A stretch of DNA of 64,000 nt from an uncultured Actinomycetaceae bacterium (GTDB taxonomy: Bacteria > Actinomycetota > Actinomycetes > Actinomycetales > Actinomycetaceae), in the NCBI GenBank assembly GCA_902464405.1, contig CABQJD010000005.1, positions 73,975 to 137,974 of the forward strand, read 5' to 3'. This document shows, piece by piece, positions 28,126 through 37,640 of this stretch. The position numbers and the translations under genes are program-made. The notes under the pieces are model-generated. The model searched no databases. It saw nothing but the letters and a program-made list of their open reading frames with translations, and was not told where the DNA came from. Positions within the stretch are counted from its first letter, which is position 1, and each line of letters opens with the position of its first letter.

Positions 28126-30513
28126 TCAGATCGATTGAGGATCGATATGCCAGACGTCTTGAGCATAATCATGGATTGTGCGGTCTGAGGAGAAACGCCC
28201 AGATTCCACGATATTGATCCACGTCTTTGCAAACCATTGTGCTGGATCAGCATAATAATCTGCTGCCATGCGGTCGCGAGTCTCGCGGTAGGAAGCAAAA
28301 TCGCCTAAGACATAGTAGGTATCTGCTCCTCCCCAGTTATTCGGGTCAAGCAGCGAGGAGCGCAAATCGTGGAAATCGCCCATAGTGTCCGAGCTAAACG
28401 TGCCATCGATCAGGGCATCTAAGACTCGTACCAAACCTGGAGTCTGCTCAGCCACAGCCCACGGATTATAGTCTTTGCGAAGTTCTGGAAGCTCGTCTTC
28501 AAGTGCGCCGAAGATGTAGGCATTGTCGTCACCAACTGCTTCGAGGATTTCAACGTTTGCGCCGTCCATCGTGCCGAGAGTCAGAGCTCCGTTCATCATA
28601 AATTTCATGTTCGACGTACCTGAGGCCTCTTTACCAGCAGTGGAAATCTGCTCGGAGACGTCAGCTGCAGGGATAATATGCTCCGCTGGAGAGACGTTGT
28701 AGTTTTCGACGAACACAACTTTAATAACGCCAGCAATATCAGGATCGTTGTTGACGAGATTTGCGATTTCGTTGATGAGCTTAATAATTGCCTTTGCACG
28801 CACATATCCTGGAGCTGCTTTTGCGCCGAAAATAAATACTCGCGGCGGCACGTCTACGCTCTGCCCAGCTGCAACCTTATCTTTGATTGTGAAATAGAGA
28901 TCGAGAATATAGAACGCATTAAGCAGCTGACGCTTATATTCATGCAAGCGTTTCACCTGCACATCAAAAATCGCGTCGGGGCTGATCTCTATCCCCTGGC
29001 GATCTTTAATCCACGCGGCAAAGTCTTTTTTATTCTCATATTTGATTGTGCCAAGTTTTTGCAGCAGATCGCCGTCGTATGCGCGATCTCGCAGCGGCTT
29101 GAGAAGCTCCATATTTCGAACCCAATCTTCAGAGCCGAGCTGCTCAGTCAGGAGTGAGGCAAGGCGCGGGTTGCACTGGTGGAGCCAGCGGCGAGGGGTG
29201 ACGCCATTCGTCTTATTGTTAAATCTTTCCGGCCAGACGTCGTACCAATCATGCAGAGTTTCTTTTTTGATGATCTCGGTGTGCAAAGCTGCTACTCCGT
29301 TGATTGACGTCGATGCGTAGCACGCAATCCATGCCATGCGCACGCGGTTGCCGTCGATAGGGGCCATATAGTTGATTTTTCCTTCGTCATAACCCTTGGT
29401 GCGCAGTTCTTCGCGGAAGCGACGATCAATTTCGCGGATAATCTCCAAAACGCGAGGGAAGAGGCGCTCAAAGATATTGATTTCCCACGTCTCCAATGCT
29501 TCAGCCAGCACAGTGTGGTTCGTATATGCGAACGAATTGCTGACGATATTCCATGCTTCATCCCACTCGAAGCCATGCTCGTCGAGAAGCAGACGCATAA
29601 GCTCTGGAATTGCAAGCACGGGGTGCGTATCGTTGAGCTGCATCGCATTAAACTTATGGAATTGCTTCAGATCGCCACGCTGCTTGAGCTCATTTTCGAC
29701 AATCGTCTGCAGGCTGGCCGAGCAGAAGAAATACTGCTGGCGAACGCGCAAAATCTTACCTTCAAAGGTGGAATCGTTCGGATAAAGTACGCGGCAAATA
29801 TCGTGCACACGCTCACGTTCGACGATTGCATCAGTGAAACGCTGGGAATTGAAAGCGTTGTAATCAAACTCTTCCATTGGTTCTGCCTGCCACAAGCGCA
29901 GCGTATTTACGTTCTTTGTGCCAAAACCCGTGATCGGCATATCGTAGGGGATAGCGCGCACTTTAAGATCGGCATACGAAATGATTTTTTGCTCTTCTTC
30001 ACGGCGCACGATAAAGGGGTAGCCGCCTTCTTTCCAAGAATCAGGAATTTCTTTTTGCTGCCCGTTTTCAAATAGCTGTTTGAAAAGACCGTAGCGGTAG
30101 AGAATCCCGTAGCCGCGCACAGGAAGATCGAGAGTTGCGCAGGAATCGAGGAAACACGCAGCTAAGCGCCCTAAGCCGCCATTGCCAAGAGCTGCATCGT
30201 GCTCTGCTTCAAGCACGTCTGAAAGTTCTTTTCCATAGTGGGCAAGGCAGGTGCGGGCTTTTTCAACGAGTCCGAGATTGTTGAGATTATTGAGAAGCGC
30301 ACGTCCCATCAAAAATTCTGCGGAGAAATAGTGCTCCATGCGCCCTGCATTGTAACGTTTTTCTGTTTTCTCCCAGTTATCTGCGAGGTGAGCAACAACG
30401 TCATAGCTTAGTGCTGTCCAAAACTCCATATCTGTGCTAGATTCAGGGGCGCGCCCGGAAACTGAGCGCACAGACATTCCTAAGGCAGTGGTATTTGAAC
30501 TGTCGATGACCAT
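28126..30513 (-). CDS. glgP: Glycogen/maltodextrin phosphorylase
   Basis: 795 residues, GT35. It releases glucose 1-phosphate from the non-reducing ends of alpha-1,4-glucan. The pyridoxal-phosphate lysine is in EASGTSNMKFMMNGALTLGT, preceded by the conserved YNVSPAEHIIPAADVSEQIS segment. The N-terminal AALGNGGLGRLAACFLDS motif is intact. Length is normal for bacterial phosphorylases. AAAGGATC gives a Shine-Dalgarno before the ATG. It stands alone but lies within a window that also has glgB, glgE, mak and a glgX-type debranching enzyme. Confidence 0.97.
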   Translation of the reverse strand: MVIDSSNTTALGMSVRSVSGRAPESSTDMEFWTALSYDVVAHLADNWEKTEKRYNAGRMEHYFSAEFLMGRALLNNLNNLGLVEKARTCLAHYGKELSDVLEAEHDAALGNGGLGRLAACFLDSCATLDLPVRGYGILYRYGLFKQLFENGQQKEIPDSWKEGGYPFIVRREEEQKIISYADLKVRAIPYDMPITGFGTKNVNTLRLWQAEPMEEFDYNAFNSQRFTDAIVERERVHDICRVLYPNDSTFEGKILRVRQQYFFCSASLQTIVENELKQRGDLKQFHKFNAMQLNDTHPVLAIPELMRLLLDEHGFEWDEAWNIVSNSFAYTNHTVLAEALETWEINIFERLFPRVLEIIREIDRRFREELRTKGYDEGKINYMAPIDGNRVRMAWIACYASTSINGVAALHTEIIKKETLHDWYDVWPERFNNKTNGVTPRRWLHQCNPRLASLLTEQLGSEDWVRNMELLKPLRDRAYDGDLLQKLGTIKYENKKDFAAWIKDRQGIEISPDAIFDVQVKRLHEYKRQLLNAFYILDLYFTIKDKVAAGQSVDVPPRVFIFGAKAAPGYVRAKAIIKLINEIANLVNNDPDIAGVIKVVFVENYNVSPAEHIIPAADVSEQISTAGKEASGTSNMKFMMNGALTLGTMDGANVEILEAVGDDNAYIFGALEDELPELRKDYNPWAVAEQTPGLVRVLDALIDGTFSSDTMGDFHDLRSSLLDPNNWGGADTYYVLGDFASYRETRDRMAADYYADPAQWFAKTWINIVESGRFSSDRTIHDYAQDVWHIDPQSI

Positions 30514-30671
30514 TGATGATCCTTTCAGGCAATAGCAACCTAATGTTAAAAAGCGCCAGATTCCACTTCAACTGCGGTGTTTTGGCGCTTTACAAAAACA
30601 GACTACTACACGCATGGAAAATTTCTTGATTTCGAAAATGTGAAATATGTAAAAAGTGTTAGAATTGCGAG

Positions 30672-30768
30672 TGCACGCTGGGTCCTCAACGATTCTCTGC
30701 CCAGTGTGATCTGCTTTAGCGTTTATATAACAGCAGACAGCACGCTGGCAGTTTTCCCAGAGAATCGT
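30672..30768 (+). promoter_or_regulatory. Possible structured leader RNA of the ABC lipoprotein gene
   Basis: Two alternative pairings are visible. CACGCTGGG (near 30674) can pair with CCCAGTGTG (near 30700). ACGATTCTCTG (30689-30699), inside that loop, is an exact complement of CAGAGAATCGT (30758-30768). The second ends 26 bases before the ATG at 30795. Mutually exclusive helices suggest an attenuator or ligand-sensing leader. No known riboswitch consensus (including the TPP element) was found. Confidence 0.35.
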
Positions 30769-30794
30769 CGTAGATTAAACCTAGGGAGTTGTTG

Positions 30795-31886
30795 ATGTCT
30801 AATAGACGCCGTTGCCGATCTGTGATTTGTTTATGTGTAGCTTTGTGTGTGTATCTTGTGGGCGTGACGGGGTGCGGACACGTATCGCCAAGCGCTTCAG
30901 ATTCGGCGGAGGCCGGAACGTCAGGAGAAAAGAATCTTACAGACGTCACTTTTATGCTCAATTGGATTCCAGATACAAATCATATTGGCGTATATGTTGC
31001 TCAAAACAAAGGTTGGTATGCTCAAGCTGGTCTGAATGTGACGATTGTGGGGGTAGCTCAGGCTGGTCCAGAGCAGGCCGTCAATAGTGGAGTAGCAGAT
31101 TTCGCTCTGTCGAATATGGCGAATGTGGGAGCTTTTTCTCTTAAAGACGTGCATCTTCGGCAAGTTTTGCAGGTGCAACAAAGGCCGAGTGCAATCTGGT
31201 GTGCTCTTGCATCAAACCACGCTATTTCCTCTCCGAAAGATTTTGATGGCACGACGTTTGCAACCTTTGGGGCGAGTGAGGATTCCGCAATCGTCAAGCG
31301 CATGATTCAGCATGATGGCGGAACGGGAGAATTTGATTCCGTGACGGTTGGTACATCTACTTTTCAGGTGCTACAAGCTGGGAAGGCTGATTTTGGGGGA
31401 TTTTACTCCACATGGGAGGGAGTGCAGGCTTCGCTGGCAGGTCCGCAGATGAACTGCTTTAAAGGTGAGGATTATGGTGTGCCAGGAAATCCGAATGAAC
31501 TTGGTATCGTCACAAAAGCTTCGACTGTAGAGCAAGATCCAGATCTTGTGCGTGCATTTGTGCAGGCGACTCAGCGTGGCTATGAATATGCCTACTCTCA
31601 CCCAGAGGAAGCGGCAGATATTCTTGTAAAGGAAGCTTCTGAAGCAAATCTAGACCCAGCGCTCGTTCGAGCAAGTATGAGCTATATTATCGAGAATCAG
31701 TATTGGGGAGATCTAGAAAAAATTGCTAATGGTTCTTTCACTTTGGGGCAGGCAGATATTGCGGGTGCACAGCAGTATTTCGATTTTATTGCTCAAGCGC
31801 AAGCCTATACTGATAAAAATGATATGCCGACGGCAAGAGCGCCTCAGGCAGCAGAGCTTGCAAGTGATGAATTTTTAGCAAAGTAG
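30795..31886 (+). CDS. ABC substrate-binding lipoprotein, NMT1/THI5 family
   Basis: 363 residues. The ATG at 30795 follows AGGGAG at six bases; the signal peptide is basic then hydrophobic and ends with lipobox VTGC (lipidated C27). The mature protein is a periplasmic-binding-type fold of the NMT1/THI5-like group, with the hallmark opening TFMLNWIPDTNHIGVYVAQN-like stretch and GLNVTIVG. Relatives bind pyrimidine thiamine precursors, sulfonates, nitrate or riboflavin; a thiamine-precursor role is the best guess but unproven. The matching permease gene is convergent, and no ATPase gene is nearby. Confidence 0.88.
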   Translation: MSNRRRCRSVICLCVALCVYLVGVTGCGHVSPSASDSAEAGTSGEKNLTDVTFMLNWIPDTNHIGVYVAQNKGWYAQAGLNVTIVGVAQAGPEQAVNSGVADFALSNMANVGAFSLKDVHLRQVLQVQQRPSAIWCALASNHAISSPKDFDGTTFATFGASEDSAIVKRMIQHDGGTGEFDSVTVGTSTFQVLQAGKADFGGFYSTWEGVQASLAGPQMNCFKGEDYGVPGNPNELGIVTKASTVEQDPDLVRAFVQATQRGYEYAYSHPEEAADILVKEASEANLDPALVRASMSYIIENQYWGDLEKIANGSFTLGQADIAGAQQYFDFIAQAQAYTDKNDMPTARAPQAAELASDEFLAK

Positions 31887-31985
31887 CGCGGGCACGAAAA
31901 GCAGGAAATGTCAGAGGTCTAGAAGAGGTCTAGGGAAGTATCGCAAAGAAAATTCGCGATAATGCACCCACGTCGAGAGGCAAGC

Positions 31986-32747
31986 TCATAGCTCATCATC
32001 GGCAGGATTGCCAAGTAATGCGCGCTCGCATATATGGATCAGCAGCATAAGAATTGCAGTGAGGATAATAATCACAAACGTTGCTGCAAAGATGAGCGGT
32101 GTGCGAAAAGAGTTGTATGCTTGTTGCAGCCAGATTCCCAGCCCTGCTCGAGCGCCCAGATATTCTGCAGTAGCGGCTGTTGCGAAAATGTATGCTGCGC
32201 AGACGCGGATACCGCCAAAAATATGCCGAGCTGCTACTCGGAGTTTCACATGCCACAGTGTCCACCAAGGCGTTGCTCCCGAGGTGAGTGCAACGTCTGA
32301 ATAGAAACGTGGCACAGCATCTAATCCGCGAATTGTCTGCACTGCAATAGGGAAAAGCCCAAAGATTGCCACAATTGCGATTTTGCCAGAAATCTCAAAG
32401 CCAAACCATATAAGGAAAATAGGTGCGATCGAAATGAGCGGCATCGTCTGAGCGGCAGAAAGCAGAGGGAAAAATGCCGAATGCAGAGTTTTGGAGCAGT
32501 GGAAGATAATTCCTATGAGAACTCCGCACACGACGGCAATGGCAAATCCGCTGAATCCTTCAATGGCTGTGATTGCTGATGCCTGCCAGAGAGTTGGCCA
32601 TGTATAGATTATTGCCATACCGATACTGCTGGGTGCAGCAATAAGAGCCTCAGAGACAGCTCCAGAGCGAACCCACAGCTCCCAGGTGATGAGCAATATG
32701 CTTATTGCGAGCAGTGTAGGTAGGCGTCGTTTAAGTAAGTTCAGCAT
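31986..32747 (-). CDS. ABC transporter permease, SsuC/TauC/ThiX type
   Basis: 253 residues, about six membrane helices, BPD_transp_1 family. The ATPase-contacting EAA loop is recognisable as DVALTSGATPWWTLWHVKL. The N-terminal periplasmic segment EALIAAPSSIGMAI resembles the sulfonate/thiamine-precursor group, which matches the neighbouring substrate-binding lipoprotein. It starts 11 bases after trpS on the same strand, so it may be transcribed with trpS. The ATP-binding subunit is missing from the window. Confidence 0.87.
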   Translation of the reverse strand: MLNLLKRRLPTLLAISILLITWELWVRSGAVSEALIAAPSSIGMAIIYTWPTLWQASAITAIEGFSGFAIAVVCGVLIGIIFHCSKTLHSAFFPLLSAAQTMPLISIAPIFLIWFGFEISGKIAIVAIFGLFPIAVQTIRGLDAVPRFYSDVALTSGATPWWTLWHVKLRVAARHIFGGIRVCAAYIFATAATAEYLGARAGLGIWLQQAYNSFRTPLIFAATFVIIILTAILMLLIHICERALLGNPADDEL

Positions 32748-32758
32748 TATTTGAAAGT

Positions 32759-33871
32759 TCAGCAGTAGCTCATACCGAGAGCTTCGTGCACTTCCGTAAG
32801 AGTTATCTGTGCCTGCTCGCGAGCCTTGGAAATGCCGCGTTGCAGCACATCTTCAAGATATGCATAATCTTTTTCCAGCTCAGCTCGGCGAGCACGAATA
32901 GGGGCGAAATATTCATTAATCGCTTCGGTCAGGCGAGCTTTGAGCATACCGCCGCCGCCGTCACCAATCTCGTGTGCAATCGCTTCTGGTGTATTGCCAG
33001 TGCATAGGCTCGTCAGCAGCAAAAGATTCGCTACTTCAGGGCGGGCAATAGGATCGTAAGAGATATGGCGATCAGAATCGGTGACTGCTTTTTTGATGCG
33101 CTTAGCTGTTTCGTCTGCGCTCATGCCGATTTCGATAGTATTTCCACGGCTCTTACTCATCTTTGTGCCGTCGAGACCAAGCACGGTTTCAGCTTCGGAG
33201 AGAAGCGCTTGTGGGCGGCGGAAAATAGGAAGTTTTGAGCCTTTCGGGTGCCCATAACGTTTTTCAAAACGGTCGGCGATCACGCGTGCCTGCTCAAGGT
33301 GCGGAAGTTGATCTTTTCCAACTGGCACAATATTCGCCTTGCAATACAAAATATCGGCAGCTTGATGCACTGGGTACGTGAGAAGTAAACCACTCATTGG
33401 GCGCCCGTCAGTTGCTTCCAGCTCTGCTTTCACTGTGGGGTTACGGCGAAGTTCCGCATCTGTGACCAGTGAAAGGAAAGGGAGCAGTAGCTCATTAAGT
33501 TCTGGAATTTGCGAGTGAGCAAAAAACGTTGTTTTTTCGGGGTCCATTCCCACTGCTAGATAATCGGTGAGCAGTGAAAATGTGCGATCTTTGATTGCGC
33601 CAGTGCCATCTCGGTCAGTAATCACCTGATAGTCGGCGATAAGAAGCCATGTATCCACTCCTGCTTGCTGAAGCTCTACACGGTTGCGCAGTGATCCGAA
33701 ATAGTGCCCGATATGCAGGTTGCCTGTTGGGCGATCGCCTGTGAGCACTCGAAAGCTTTCAGGCTCTGCTTTAATCGCCTCTTTAATTTTTGCGCTTACC
33801 TCACGAGCATGAGCTAAGGAGGATTCGCTCGTCGCTGTTTCCAGTGCACGTTCAGCAGATTTTTCGCTCAT
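32759..33871 (-). CDS. trpS: Tryptophan--tRNA ligase
   Basis: 370 residues, class I aminoacyl-tRNA synthetase. The ATP-binding signature is GNLHIGHYFGSL and the second is GTKMSKSRGNTIEIG. An N-terminal extension of about 40 charged residues (AHAREVSAKIKEAIKAEPES) precedes the catalytic start FRVLTGDRPTG, longer than the compact Gram-positive form. Its stop lies 11 bases before the ABC permease ATG. Confidence 0.96.
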   Translation of the reverse strand: MSEKSAERALETATSESSLAHAREVSAKIKEAIKAEPESFRVLTGDRPTGNLHIGHYFGSLRNRVELQQAGVDTWLLIADYQVITDRDGTGAIKDRTFSLLTDYLAVGMDPEKTTFFAHSQIPELNELLLPFLSLVTDAELRRNPTVKAELEATDGRPMSGLLLTYPVHQAADILYCKANIVPVGKDQLPHLEQARVIADRFEKRYGHPKGSKLPIFRRPQALLSEAETVLGLDGTKMSKSRGNTIEIGMSADETAKRIKKAVTDSDRHISYDPIARPEVANLLLLTSLCTGNTPEAIAHEIGDGGGGMLKARLTEAINEYFAPIRARRAELEKDYAYLEDVLQRGISKAREQAQITLTEVHEALGMSYC

Positions 33872-33966
33872 TATTCACCTATTCGTAGTCGTCAGATCTA
33901 GGCTCTATCGTAACGCGCGTAATTGAGCCTGAGCAAAGGAATGATCACGCGCAAGTGAAGAAATAA

Positions 33967-36246
33967 TCACGCACGGGAAAAAAAGAGGGAGATCGAAAGT
34001 GCAGGAGCTTCAAATTCCGTGGCTGGGGGTAGTGTGACGTCTACGCGCTCTGCCAAAGATTCCCATGCGGAGCTCCACGCTAGCTCATAATCATTTCCTC
34101 GTCCTTCAGGAAGAAGCATTCTTTCGTTGCTTAACTGCCCGTTAATCACGATGAGTGCATCCTTGTCGTTCGCATCGTTCCATGCATATGCTTGCCCAGA
34201 GCGCAGAAGTTGAATTGCGCGCACAGAAGGATCAAACCATTCATGCTCAGGCATTAATGTGCCTTTTGCGTTGAACCATTGCACATCGTTGAGAGTATCA
34301 GATCCCACACGCACTCCACGATAGAAACGTTGTGGGCGAAGCACTGGGTGTTCACGGCGTAAACGGATGAGATCGCTGACGATTTCAAGAAGATTGTTTT
34401 CTTCCTCAGAAAGATCCCAATTAAGCCAGTTTATCTCGTTGTTTTGGCAGTAGGCATTGTTGTTGCCTCCTTGGCTTTTGAGTATTTCATCGCCAGAGCG
34501 AAGCATAGGAGTGCCAGCAGAGAGAAGGAGCATACCGAAAAGATTCCGAACGGTCTGCCGCCTTGAAGCGAGGATCTTGCTTCCTGCGTCACTCTCGTGC
34601 TTTAAATCGTCAAACCCCTCCACTCCATGATTCCATGAACGGTTGGAATCGGATCCATCTTGGTTGTTTTCCAAATTTGCTTCATTATGTTTGCTGTTGT
34701 AGCTCACAAGATCCCATGCAGAAAAACCGTCATGCGCTGTTACGAAATTGATGGAAGCGAAAACTCCTCGCCCATCAATCGTGCGTCCATGAGTAAAGAT
34801 GTCTTGTGAACCAGAAATTCGGGTAGCGAGTTCGCGAAGATCTGAACCATGCTTGCCAGCGTTTAATTCGCCAAGATCTGCCACCCAGAAAGAGCGTACA
34901 GTATCGCGGAAATAATCATTCCAATCAGCCGTGCCATTCGGGAAATTTCCCGTTTGCCAACCGTTCATGCCAAGATCCCAAGGTTCATTAATCATTTTCA
35001 TGTTTTTCAGCAAAGGATCTGTGAGAATTGCCGTGAAAAGAGGATGATGCTGATTAAAAGAATCACCTTCGCGGCCGAGGGTCGCTGAAAGGTCAAAACG
35101 GAACCCGTCAATTCCAATTCGCTTCACCCAATATCGTAGTGAAGAAATTGTGAGGTTGATAGGAGCAGTGCGCCGAAAATCAAATGAATTTCCGCAGCCA
35201 GTCGTATCTTTCAGCTCTCCTGGGTTAGAAGAGTTATAGCGGTAGTAGCCCAGATGATCCAAGCCCCTAAAGCTTGTGGAAGGGCCAGTTATTCCAGCTT
35301 CGTTTGTGTGGTTATACACGACGTCAAGAATCACTTCAATGCCGGCATCATGCAAGGTTGAAACCATTGTGCGTACTTCCTCAAGAACAGCTTCAGCTCC
35401 AGATTCTTGAGCTGCGCGAGTTGCATAGGAAGGTTCAGGAATAAAGAAATTCAAGGTGTTGTATCCCCAGTAATTCTCAAGCCCTTTCATGGGAAGGAAC
35501 GGCTCGGCCATCTTCGCGTGGATTGGCAATAGTTCAAGCGAGGTAATTCCAAGACCTTTCAAATGGGCAATTGTGGCAGGGTGAGCCACGCCTGCATATG
35601 TGCCGCGTAGATGCTCAGGAATCGTTGGTAATAGTTTCGTTAGACCCACAACGTGTGCTTCATAAATGACTGTTTCATTCCACGGAATATGTATATGCTC
35701 TGCTTCTTTTGGAGTTGAAGTAACCATTCCCAAAGCAGCGTAGGGGGCTGAATCTTGATTGTCGATCTCCATTTCAGGATATGCGTGGAAATGCTCATCA
35801 ACTTTGTGAGCATAGAGCGAAGAATGCAAAAGAGGAGGTTGCGCTAGAGCAGTAGCATACGGGTCAAGCATCACCTTCGCTGGGTTGTAGAAGTAACCAT
35901 GGCTTGGATCCCATGTTCCGTATGCGCGAAAACCATAAGCAGCTCCTGATTGGATCCCCGGAATATGCCCAGACCATACGCCAAAGAGCCCTGGCTTTAG
36001 ACGAAAGCGACGCTCGCGCAGAGGCTGCGGCTCTGCCATCACATACTCTCCGTATTCAGCGAGGGTGCGATTTCCTTCAAAAAAACAGATGTCAACTGCG
36101 CTCGCATGAGCAGACATTACTGCTACGTCAACGCCATCTGCACAAAGATGGACGCCGAGAGAAATGTGTGGCGTAGAAAGAGGGAGCGCTGGCTCTGCTT
36201 CGAAAGGCTCGAAGGTGTGTGCAGGAGGAAATACTTGAAAAGTCAC
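33967..36246 (-). CDS. glgX: Glycogen debranching enzyme (isoamylase type)
   Basis: 759 residues, GH13_11 (GlgX/TreX). It hydrolyses alpha-1,6 branches of glycogen or limit dextrin. An N-terminal CBM48-like domain (LGVHLCADGVDVAVMSAHA) precedes the barrel with VVYNHTNEAG, nucleophile aspartate in DGFRFDLSATLGRE, and glutamate in MINEPWDLGMNGW, then TAHDGFSAWDLVSYN. It complements glgP for complete breakdown of branched glucan. It stands alone, with a 95-base gap to trpS. Confidence 0.93.
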   Translation of the reverse strand: MTFQVFPPAHTFEPFEAEPALPLSTPHISLGVHLCADGVDVAVMSAHASAVDICFFEGNRTLAEYGEYVMAEPQPLRERRFRLKPGLFGVWSGHIPGIQSGAAYGFRAYGTWDPSHGYFYNPAKVMLDPYATALAQPPLLHSSLYAHKVDEHFHAYPEMEIDNQDSAPYAALGMVTSTPKEAEHIHIPWNETVIYEAHVVGLTKLLPTIPEHLRGTYAGVAHPATIAHLKGLGITSLELLPIHAKMAEPFLPMKGLENYWGYNTLNFFIPEPSYATRAAQESGAEAVLEEVRTMVSTLHDAGIEVILDVVYNHTNEAGITGPSTSFRGLDHLGYYRYNSSNPGELKDTTGCGNSFDFRRTAPINLTISSLRYWVKRIGIDGFRFDLSATLGREGDSFNQHHPLFTAILTDPLLKNMKMINEPWDLGMNGWQTGNFPNGTADWNDYFRDTVRSFWVADLGELNAGKHGSDLRELATRISGSQDIFTHGRTIDGRGVFASINFVTAHDGFSAWDLVSYNSKHNEANLENNQDGSDSNRSWNHGVEGFDDLKHESDAGSKILASRRQTVRNLFGMLLLSAGTPMLRSGDEILKSQGGNNNAYCQNNEINWLNWDLSEEENNLLEIVSDLIRLRREHPVLRPQRFYRGVRVGSDTLNDVQWFNAKGTLMPEHEWFDPSVRAIQLLRSGQAYAWNDANDKDALIVINGQLSNERMLLPEGRGNDYELAWSSAWESLAERVDVTLPPATEFEAPALSISLFFSRA

Positions 36247-36401
36247 TTATTTATTCTTGCAGTTTTTCTTATATTTTCAACTTGCTGAGAAAATACATAG
36301 AAAATTGCTTTTGCTGTGTCTGAAGCGTTCACAAATATGCGCGAGAAGCGCAGCGGTATATGTGTTGGGTAAATTCAGAATCTACTTAGATTGATTTTGC
36401 G

Positions 36402-36431
36402 TTGGCGCCTGCTGAGCTATCTCCGTACACT
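36402..36431 (+). promoter_or_regulatory. mnmA promoter giving a probably leaderless mRNA
   Basis: TTGGCG (36402-36407), an 18-base spacer and TACACT (36426-36431) place the transcription start about seven bases on, at or next to the mnmA ATG at 36439. No Shine-Dalgarno is present. Confidence 0.5.
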
Positions 36432-36438
36432 TACCGAT

Positions 36439-37575
36439 ATGAAGATTCTTGCGGCAATGAGTGGTGGTGTTGATTCCTCGGTAGCAACGGCACGAGCTGT
36501 TGAAGCTGGGCATGAGGTGACTGGTGTCTATCTCGCTCTTCACGCCAATTTAGCTAGTTCAGACGTGCCGACTGGGCCTATTCGGGGTTGTGGTAATCCT
36601 CAAGACAGAATCGACGCTGAGCGGATCGCTGAGCAGCTAGGGATAGATTTTTATGTGTGGGATTACGCAGAGGAATTTTCCGCAATCGTCATCAAAGAGT
36701 TTTTGGGTCGCTATGCATCTGGGCAAACTCCGAATCCCTGTGTTTATTGCAACGAGCACATAAAGTTTGCTGTGCTTCAACGCTACGCTCTCGAAAACGG
36801 CTACGACGCGGTTGCCACTGGGCACTATGCCAGAATTTTGCCACACGAAGGCGCGAAATATCCTGGGCGTGGCAGTGAGCAAGTGGAACTGCATCGAGCG
36901 GTTTATCGAGATAAAGATCAGAGCTACGTGCTCAGTGCGATTGGCAATGAAATGCTTAGTCACGCTCTTTTTCCCTTAGGAGATATGCCGTCTAAAGAAG
37001 CTGTGCGTGAGGAAGCAGAGCGCCGAGGCTTATTCGTCAGCTCAAAGCCGGAATCTTTCGATATTTGCTTTATTCCTGACGGCGATACTATTGGTTTTAT
37101 TCGAGCTCGTCTCGGTGCGAAGCCAGGTGAAATTCGAGACGAAAGCGGAAGTGTGCTTGGGGAGCACGCTGGCGCAATTGGTTATACAGTTGGACAGCGC
37201 AAGGGTTTGGGGATTACGGTTCCTGCTGCTGACGGGCGTCCGCGCTACGTGCTTGATGTAGATGTGAAAGAAAACGTTGTGACGGTTGGTCCGAAAGAAT
37301 CACTTGCAATCACTTATATTGAGGGTGAGAATCCAGTATGGCTTGCTGAAGAGCTCGATGTCGAGTCTGGGGTACAAGCTATGGTGCAGGTACGTGCGCA
37401 TGGTCGAGAGCTTCCTGCTCATGTTCGTATTTCGGGTGATGGTGTGAATGAGCCGCGGCGCATGATCGTTCAGCTTCACGAAGAAGTGCGGGGGCTTCCA
37501 AAAGGGCAGTCTGTTGTCGTATATTCAGGAACGCGTGTGATCGGGCAAAGTGTAGTCGCTTCAACTACGCGCTAA
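36439..37575 (+). CDS. mnmA: tRNA 2-thiouridylase MnmA
   Basis: 378 residues. It puts sulfur on U34 of Lys, Glu and Gln tRNAs. The PP-loop is AAMSGGVDSSVA (residues 5-16); the catalytic cysteine pair is C101 in NPCVYC and C210 in SFDICFIPDGD. The C-terminal domain includes GYTVGQRKGLGI. The start at 36439 is chosen because the family begins MKILAAMSGGVDSS; the frame is open 16 codons upstream without homology. Promoter spacing suggests leaderless translation. A nearby cysteine desulfurase, often the gene upstream in actinobacteria, is not seen. Confidence 0.95.
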   Translation: MKILAAMSGGVDSSVATARAVEAGHEVTGVYLALHANLASSDVPTGPIRGCGNPQDRIDAERIAEQLGIDFYVWDYAEEFSAIVIKEFLGRYASGQTPNPCVYCNEHIKFAVLQRYALENGYDAVATGHYARILPHEGAKYPGRGSEQVELHRAVYRDKDQSYVLSAIGNEMLSHALFPLGDMPSKEAVREEAERRGLFVSSKPESFDICFIPDGDTIGFIRARLGAKPGEIRDESGSVLGEHAGAIGYTVGQRKGLGITVPAADGRPRYVLDVDVKENVVTVGPKESLAITYIEGENPVWLAEELDVESGVQAMVQVRAHGRELPAHVRISGDGVNEPRRMIVQLHEEVRGLPKGQSVVVYSGTRVIGQSVVASTTR

Positions 37576-37640
37576 TCGAAGGAAACCGAGCACTGGAATT
37601 TTCGCATTTTTTCGGGCAGTGAGGATTTAGACTTGAGGGC

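Noticed and set aside
30514..30794. TPP riboswitch before the NMT1/THI5-type gene
   Set aside because: The CTGAGA and ACCTGATCTGG-type core elements of the thiamine element are not present on either strand.
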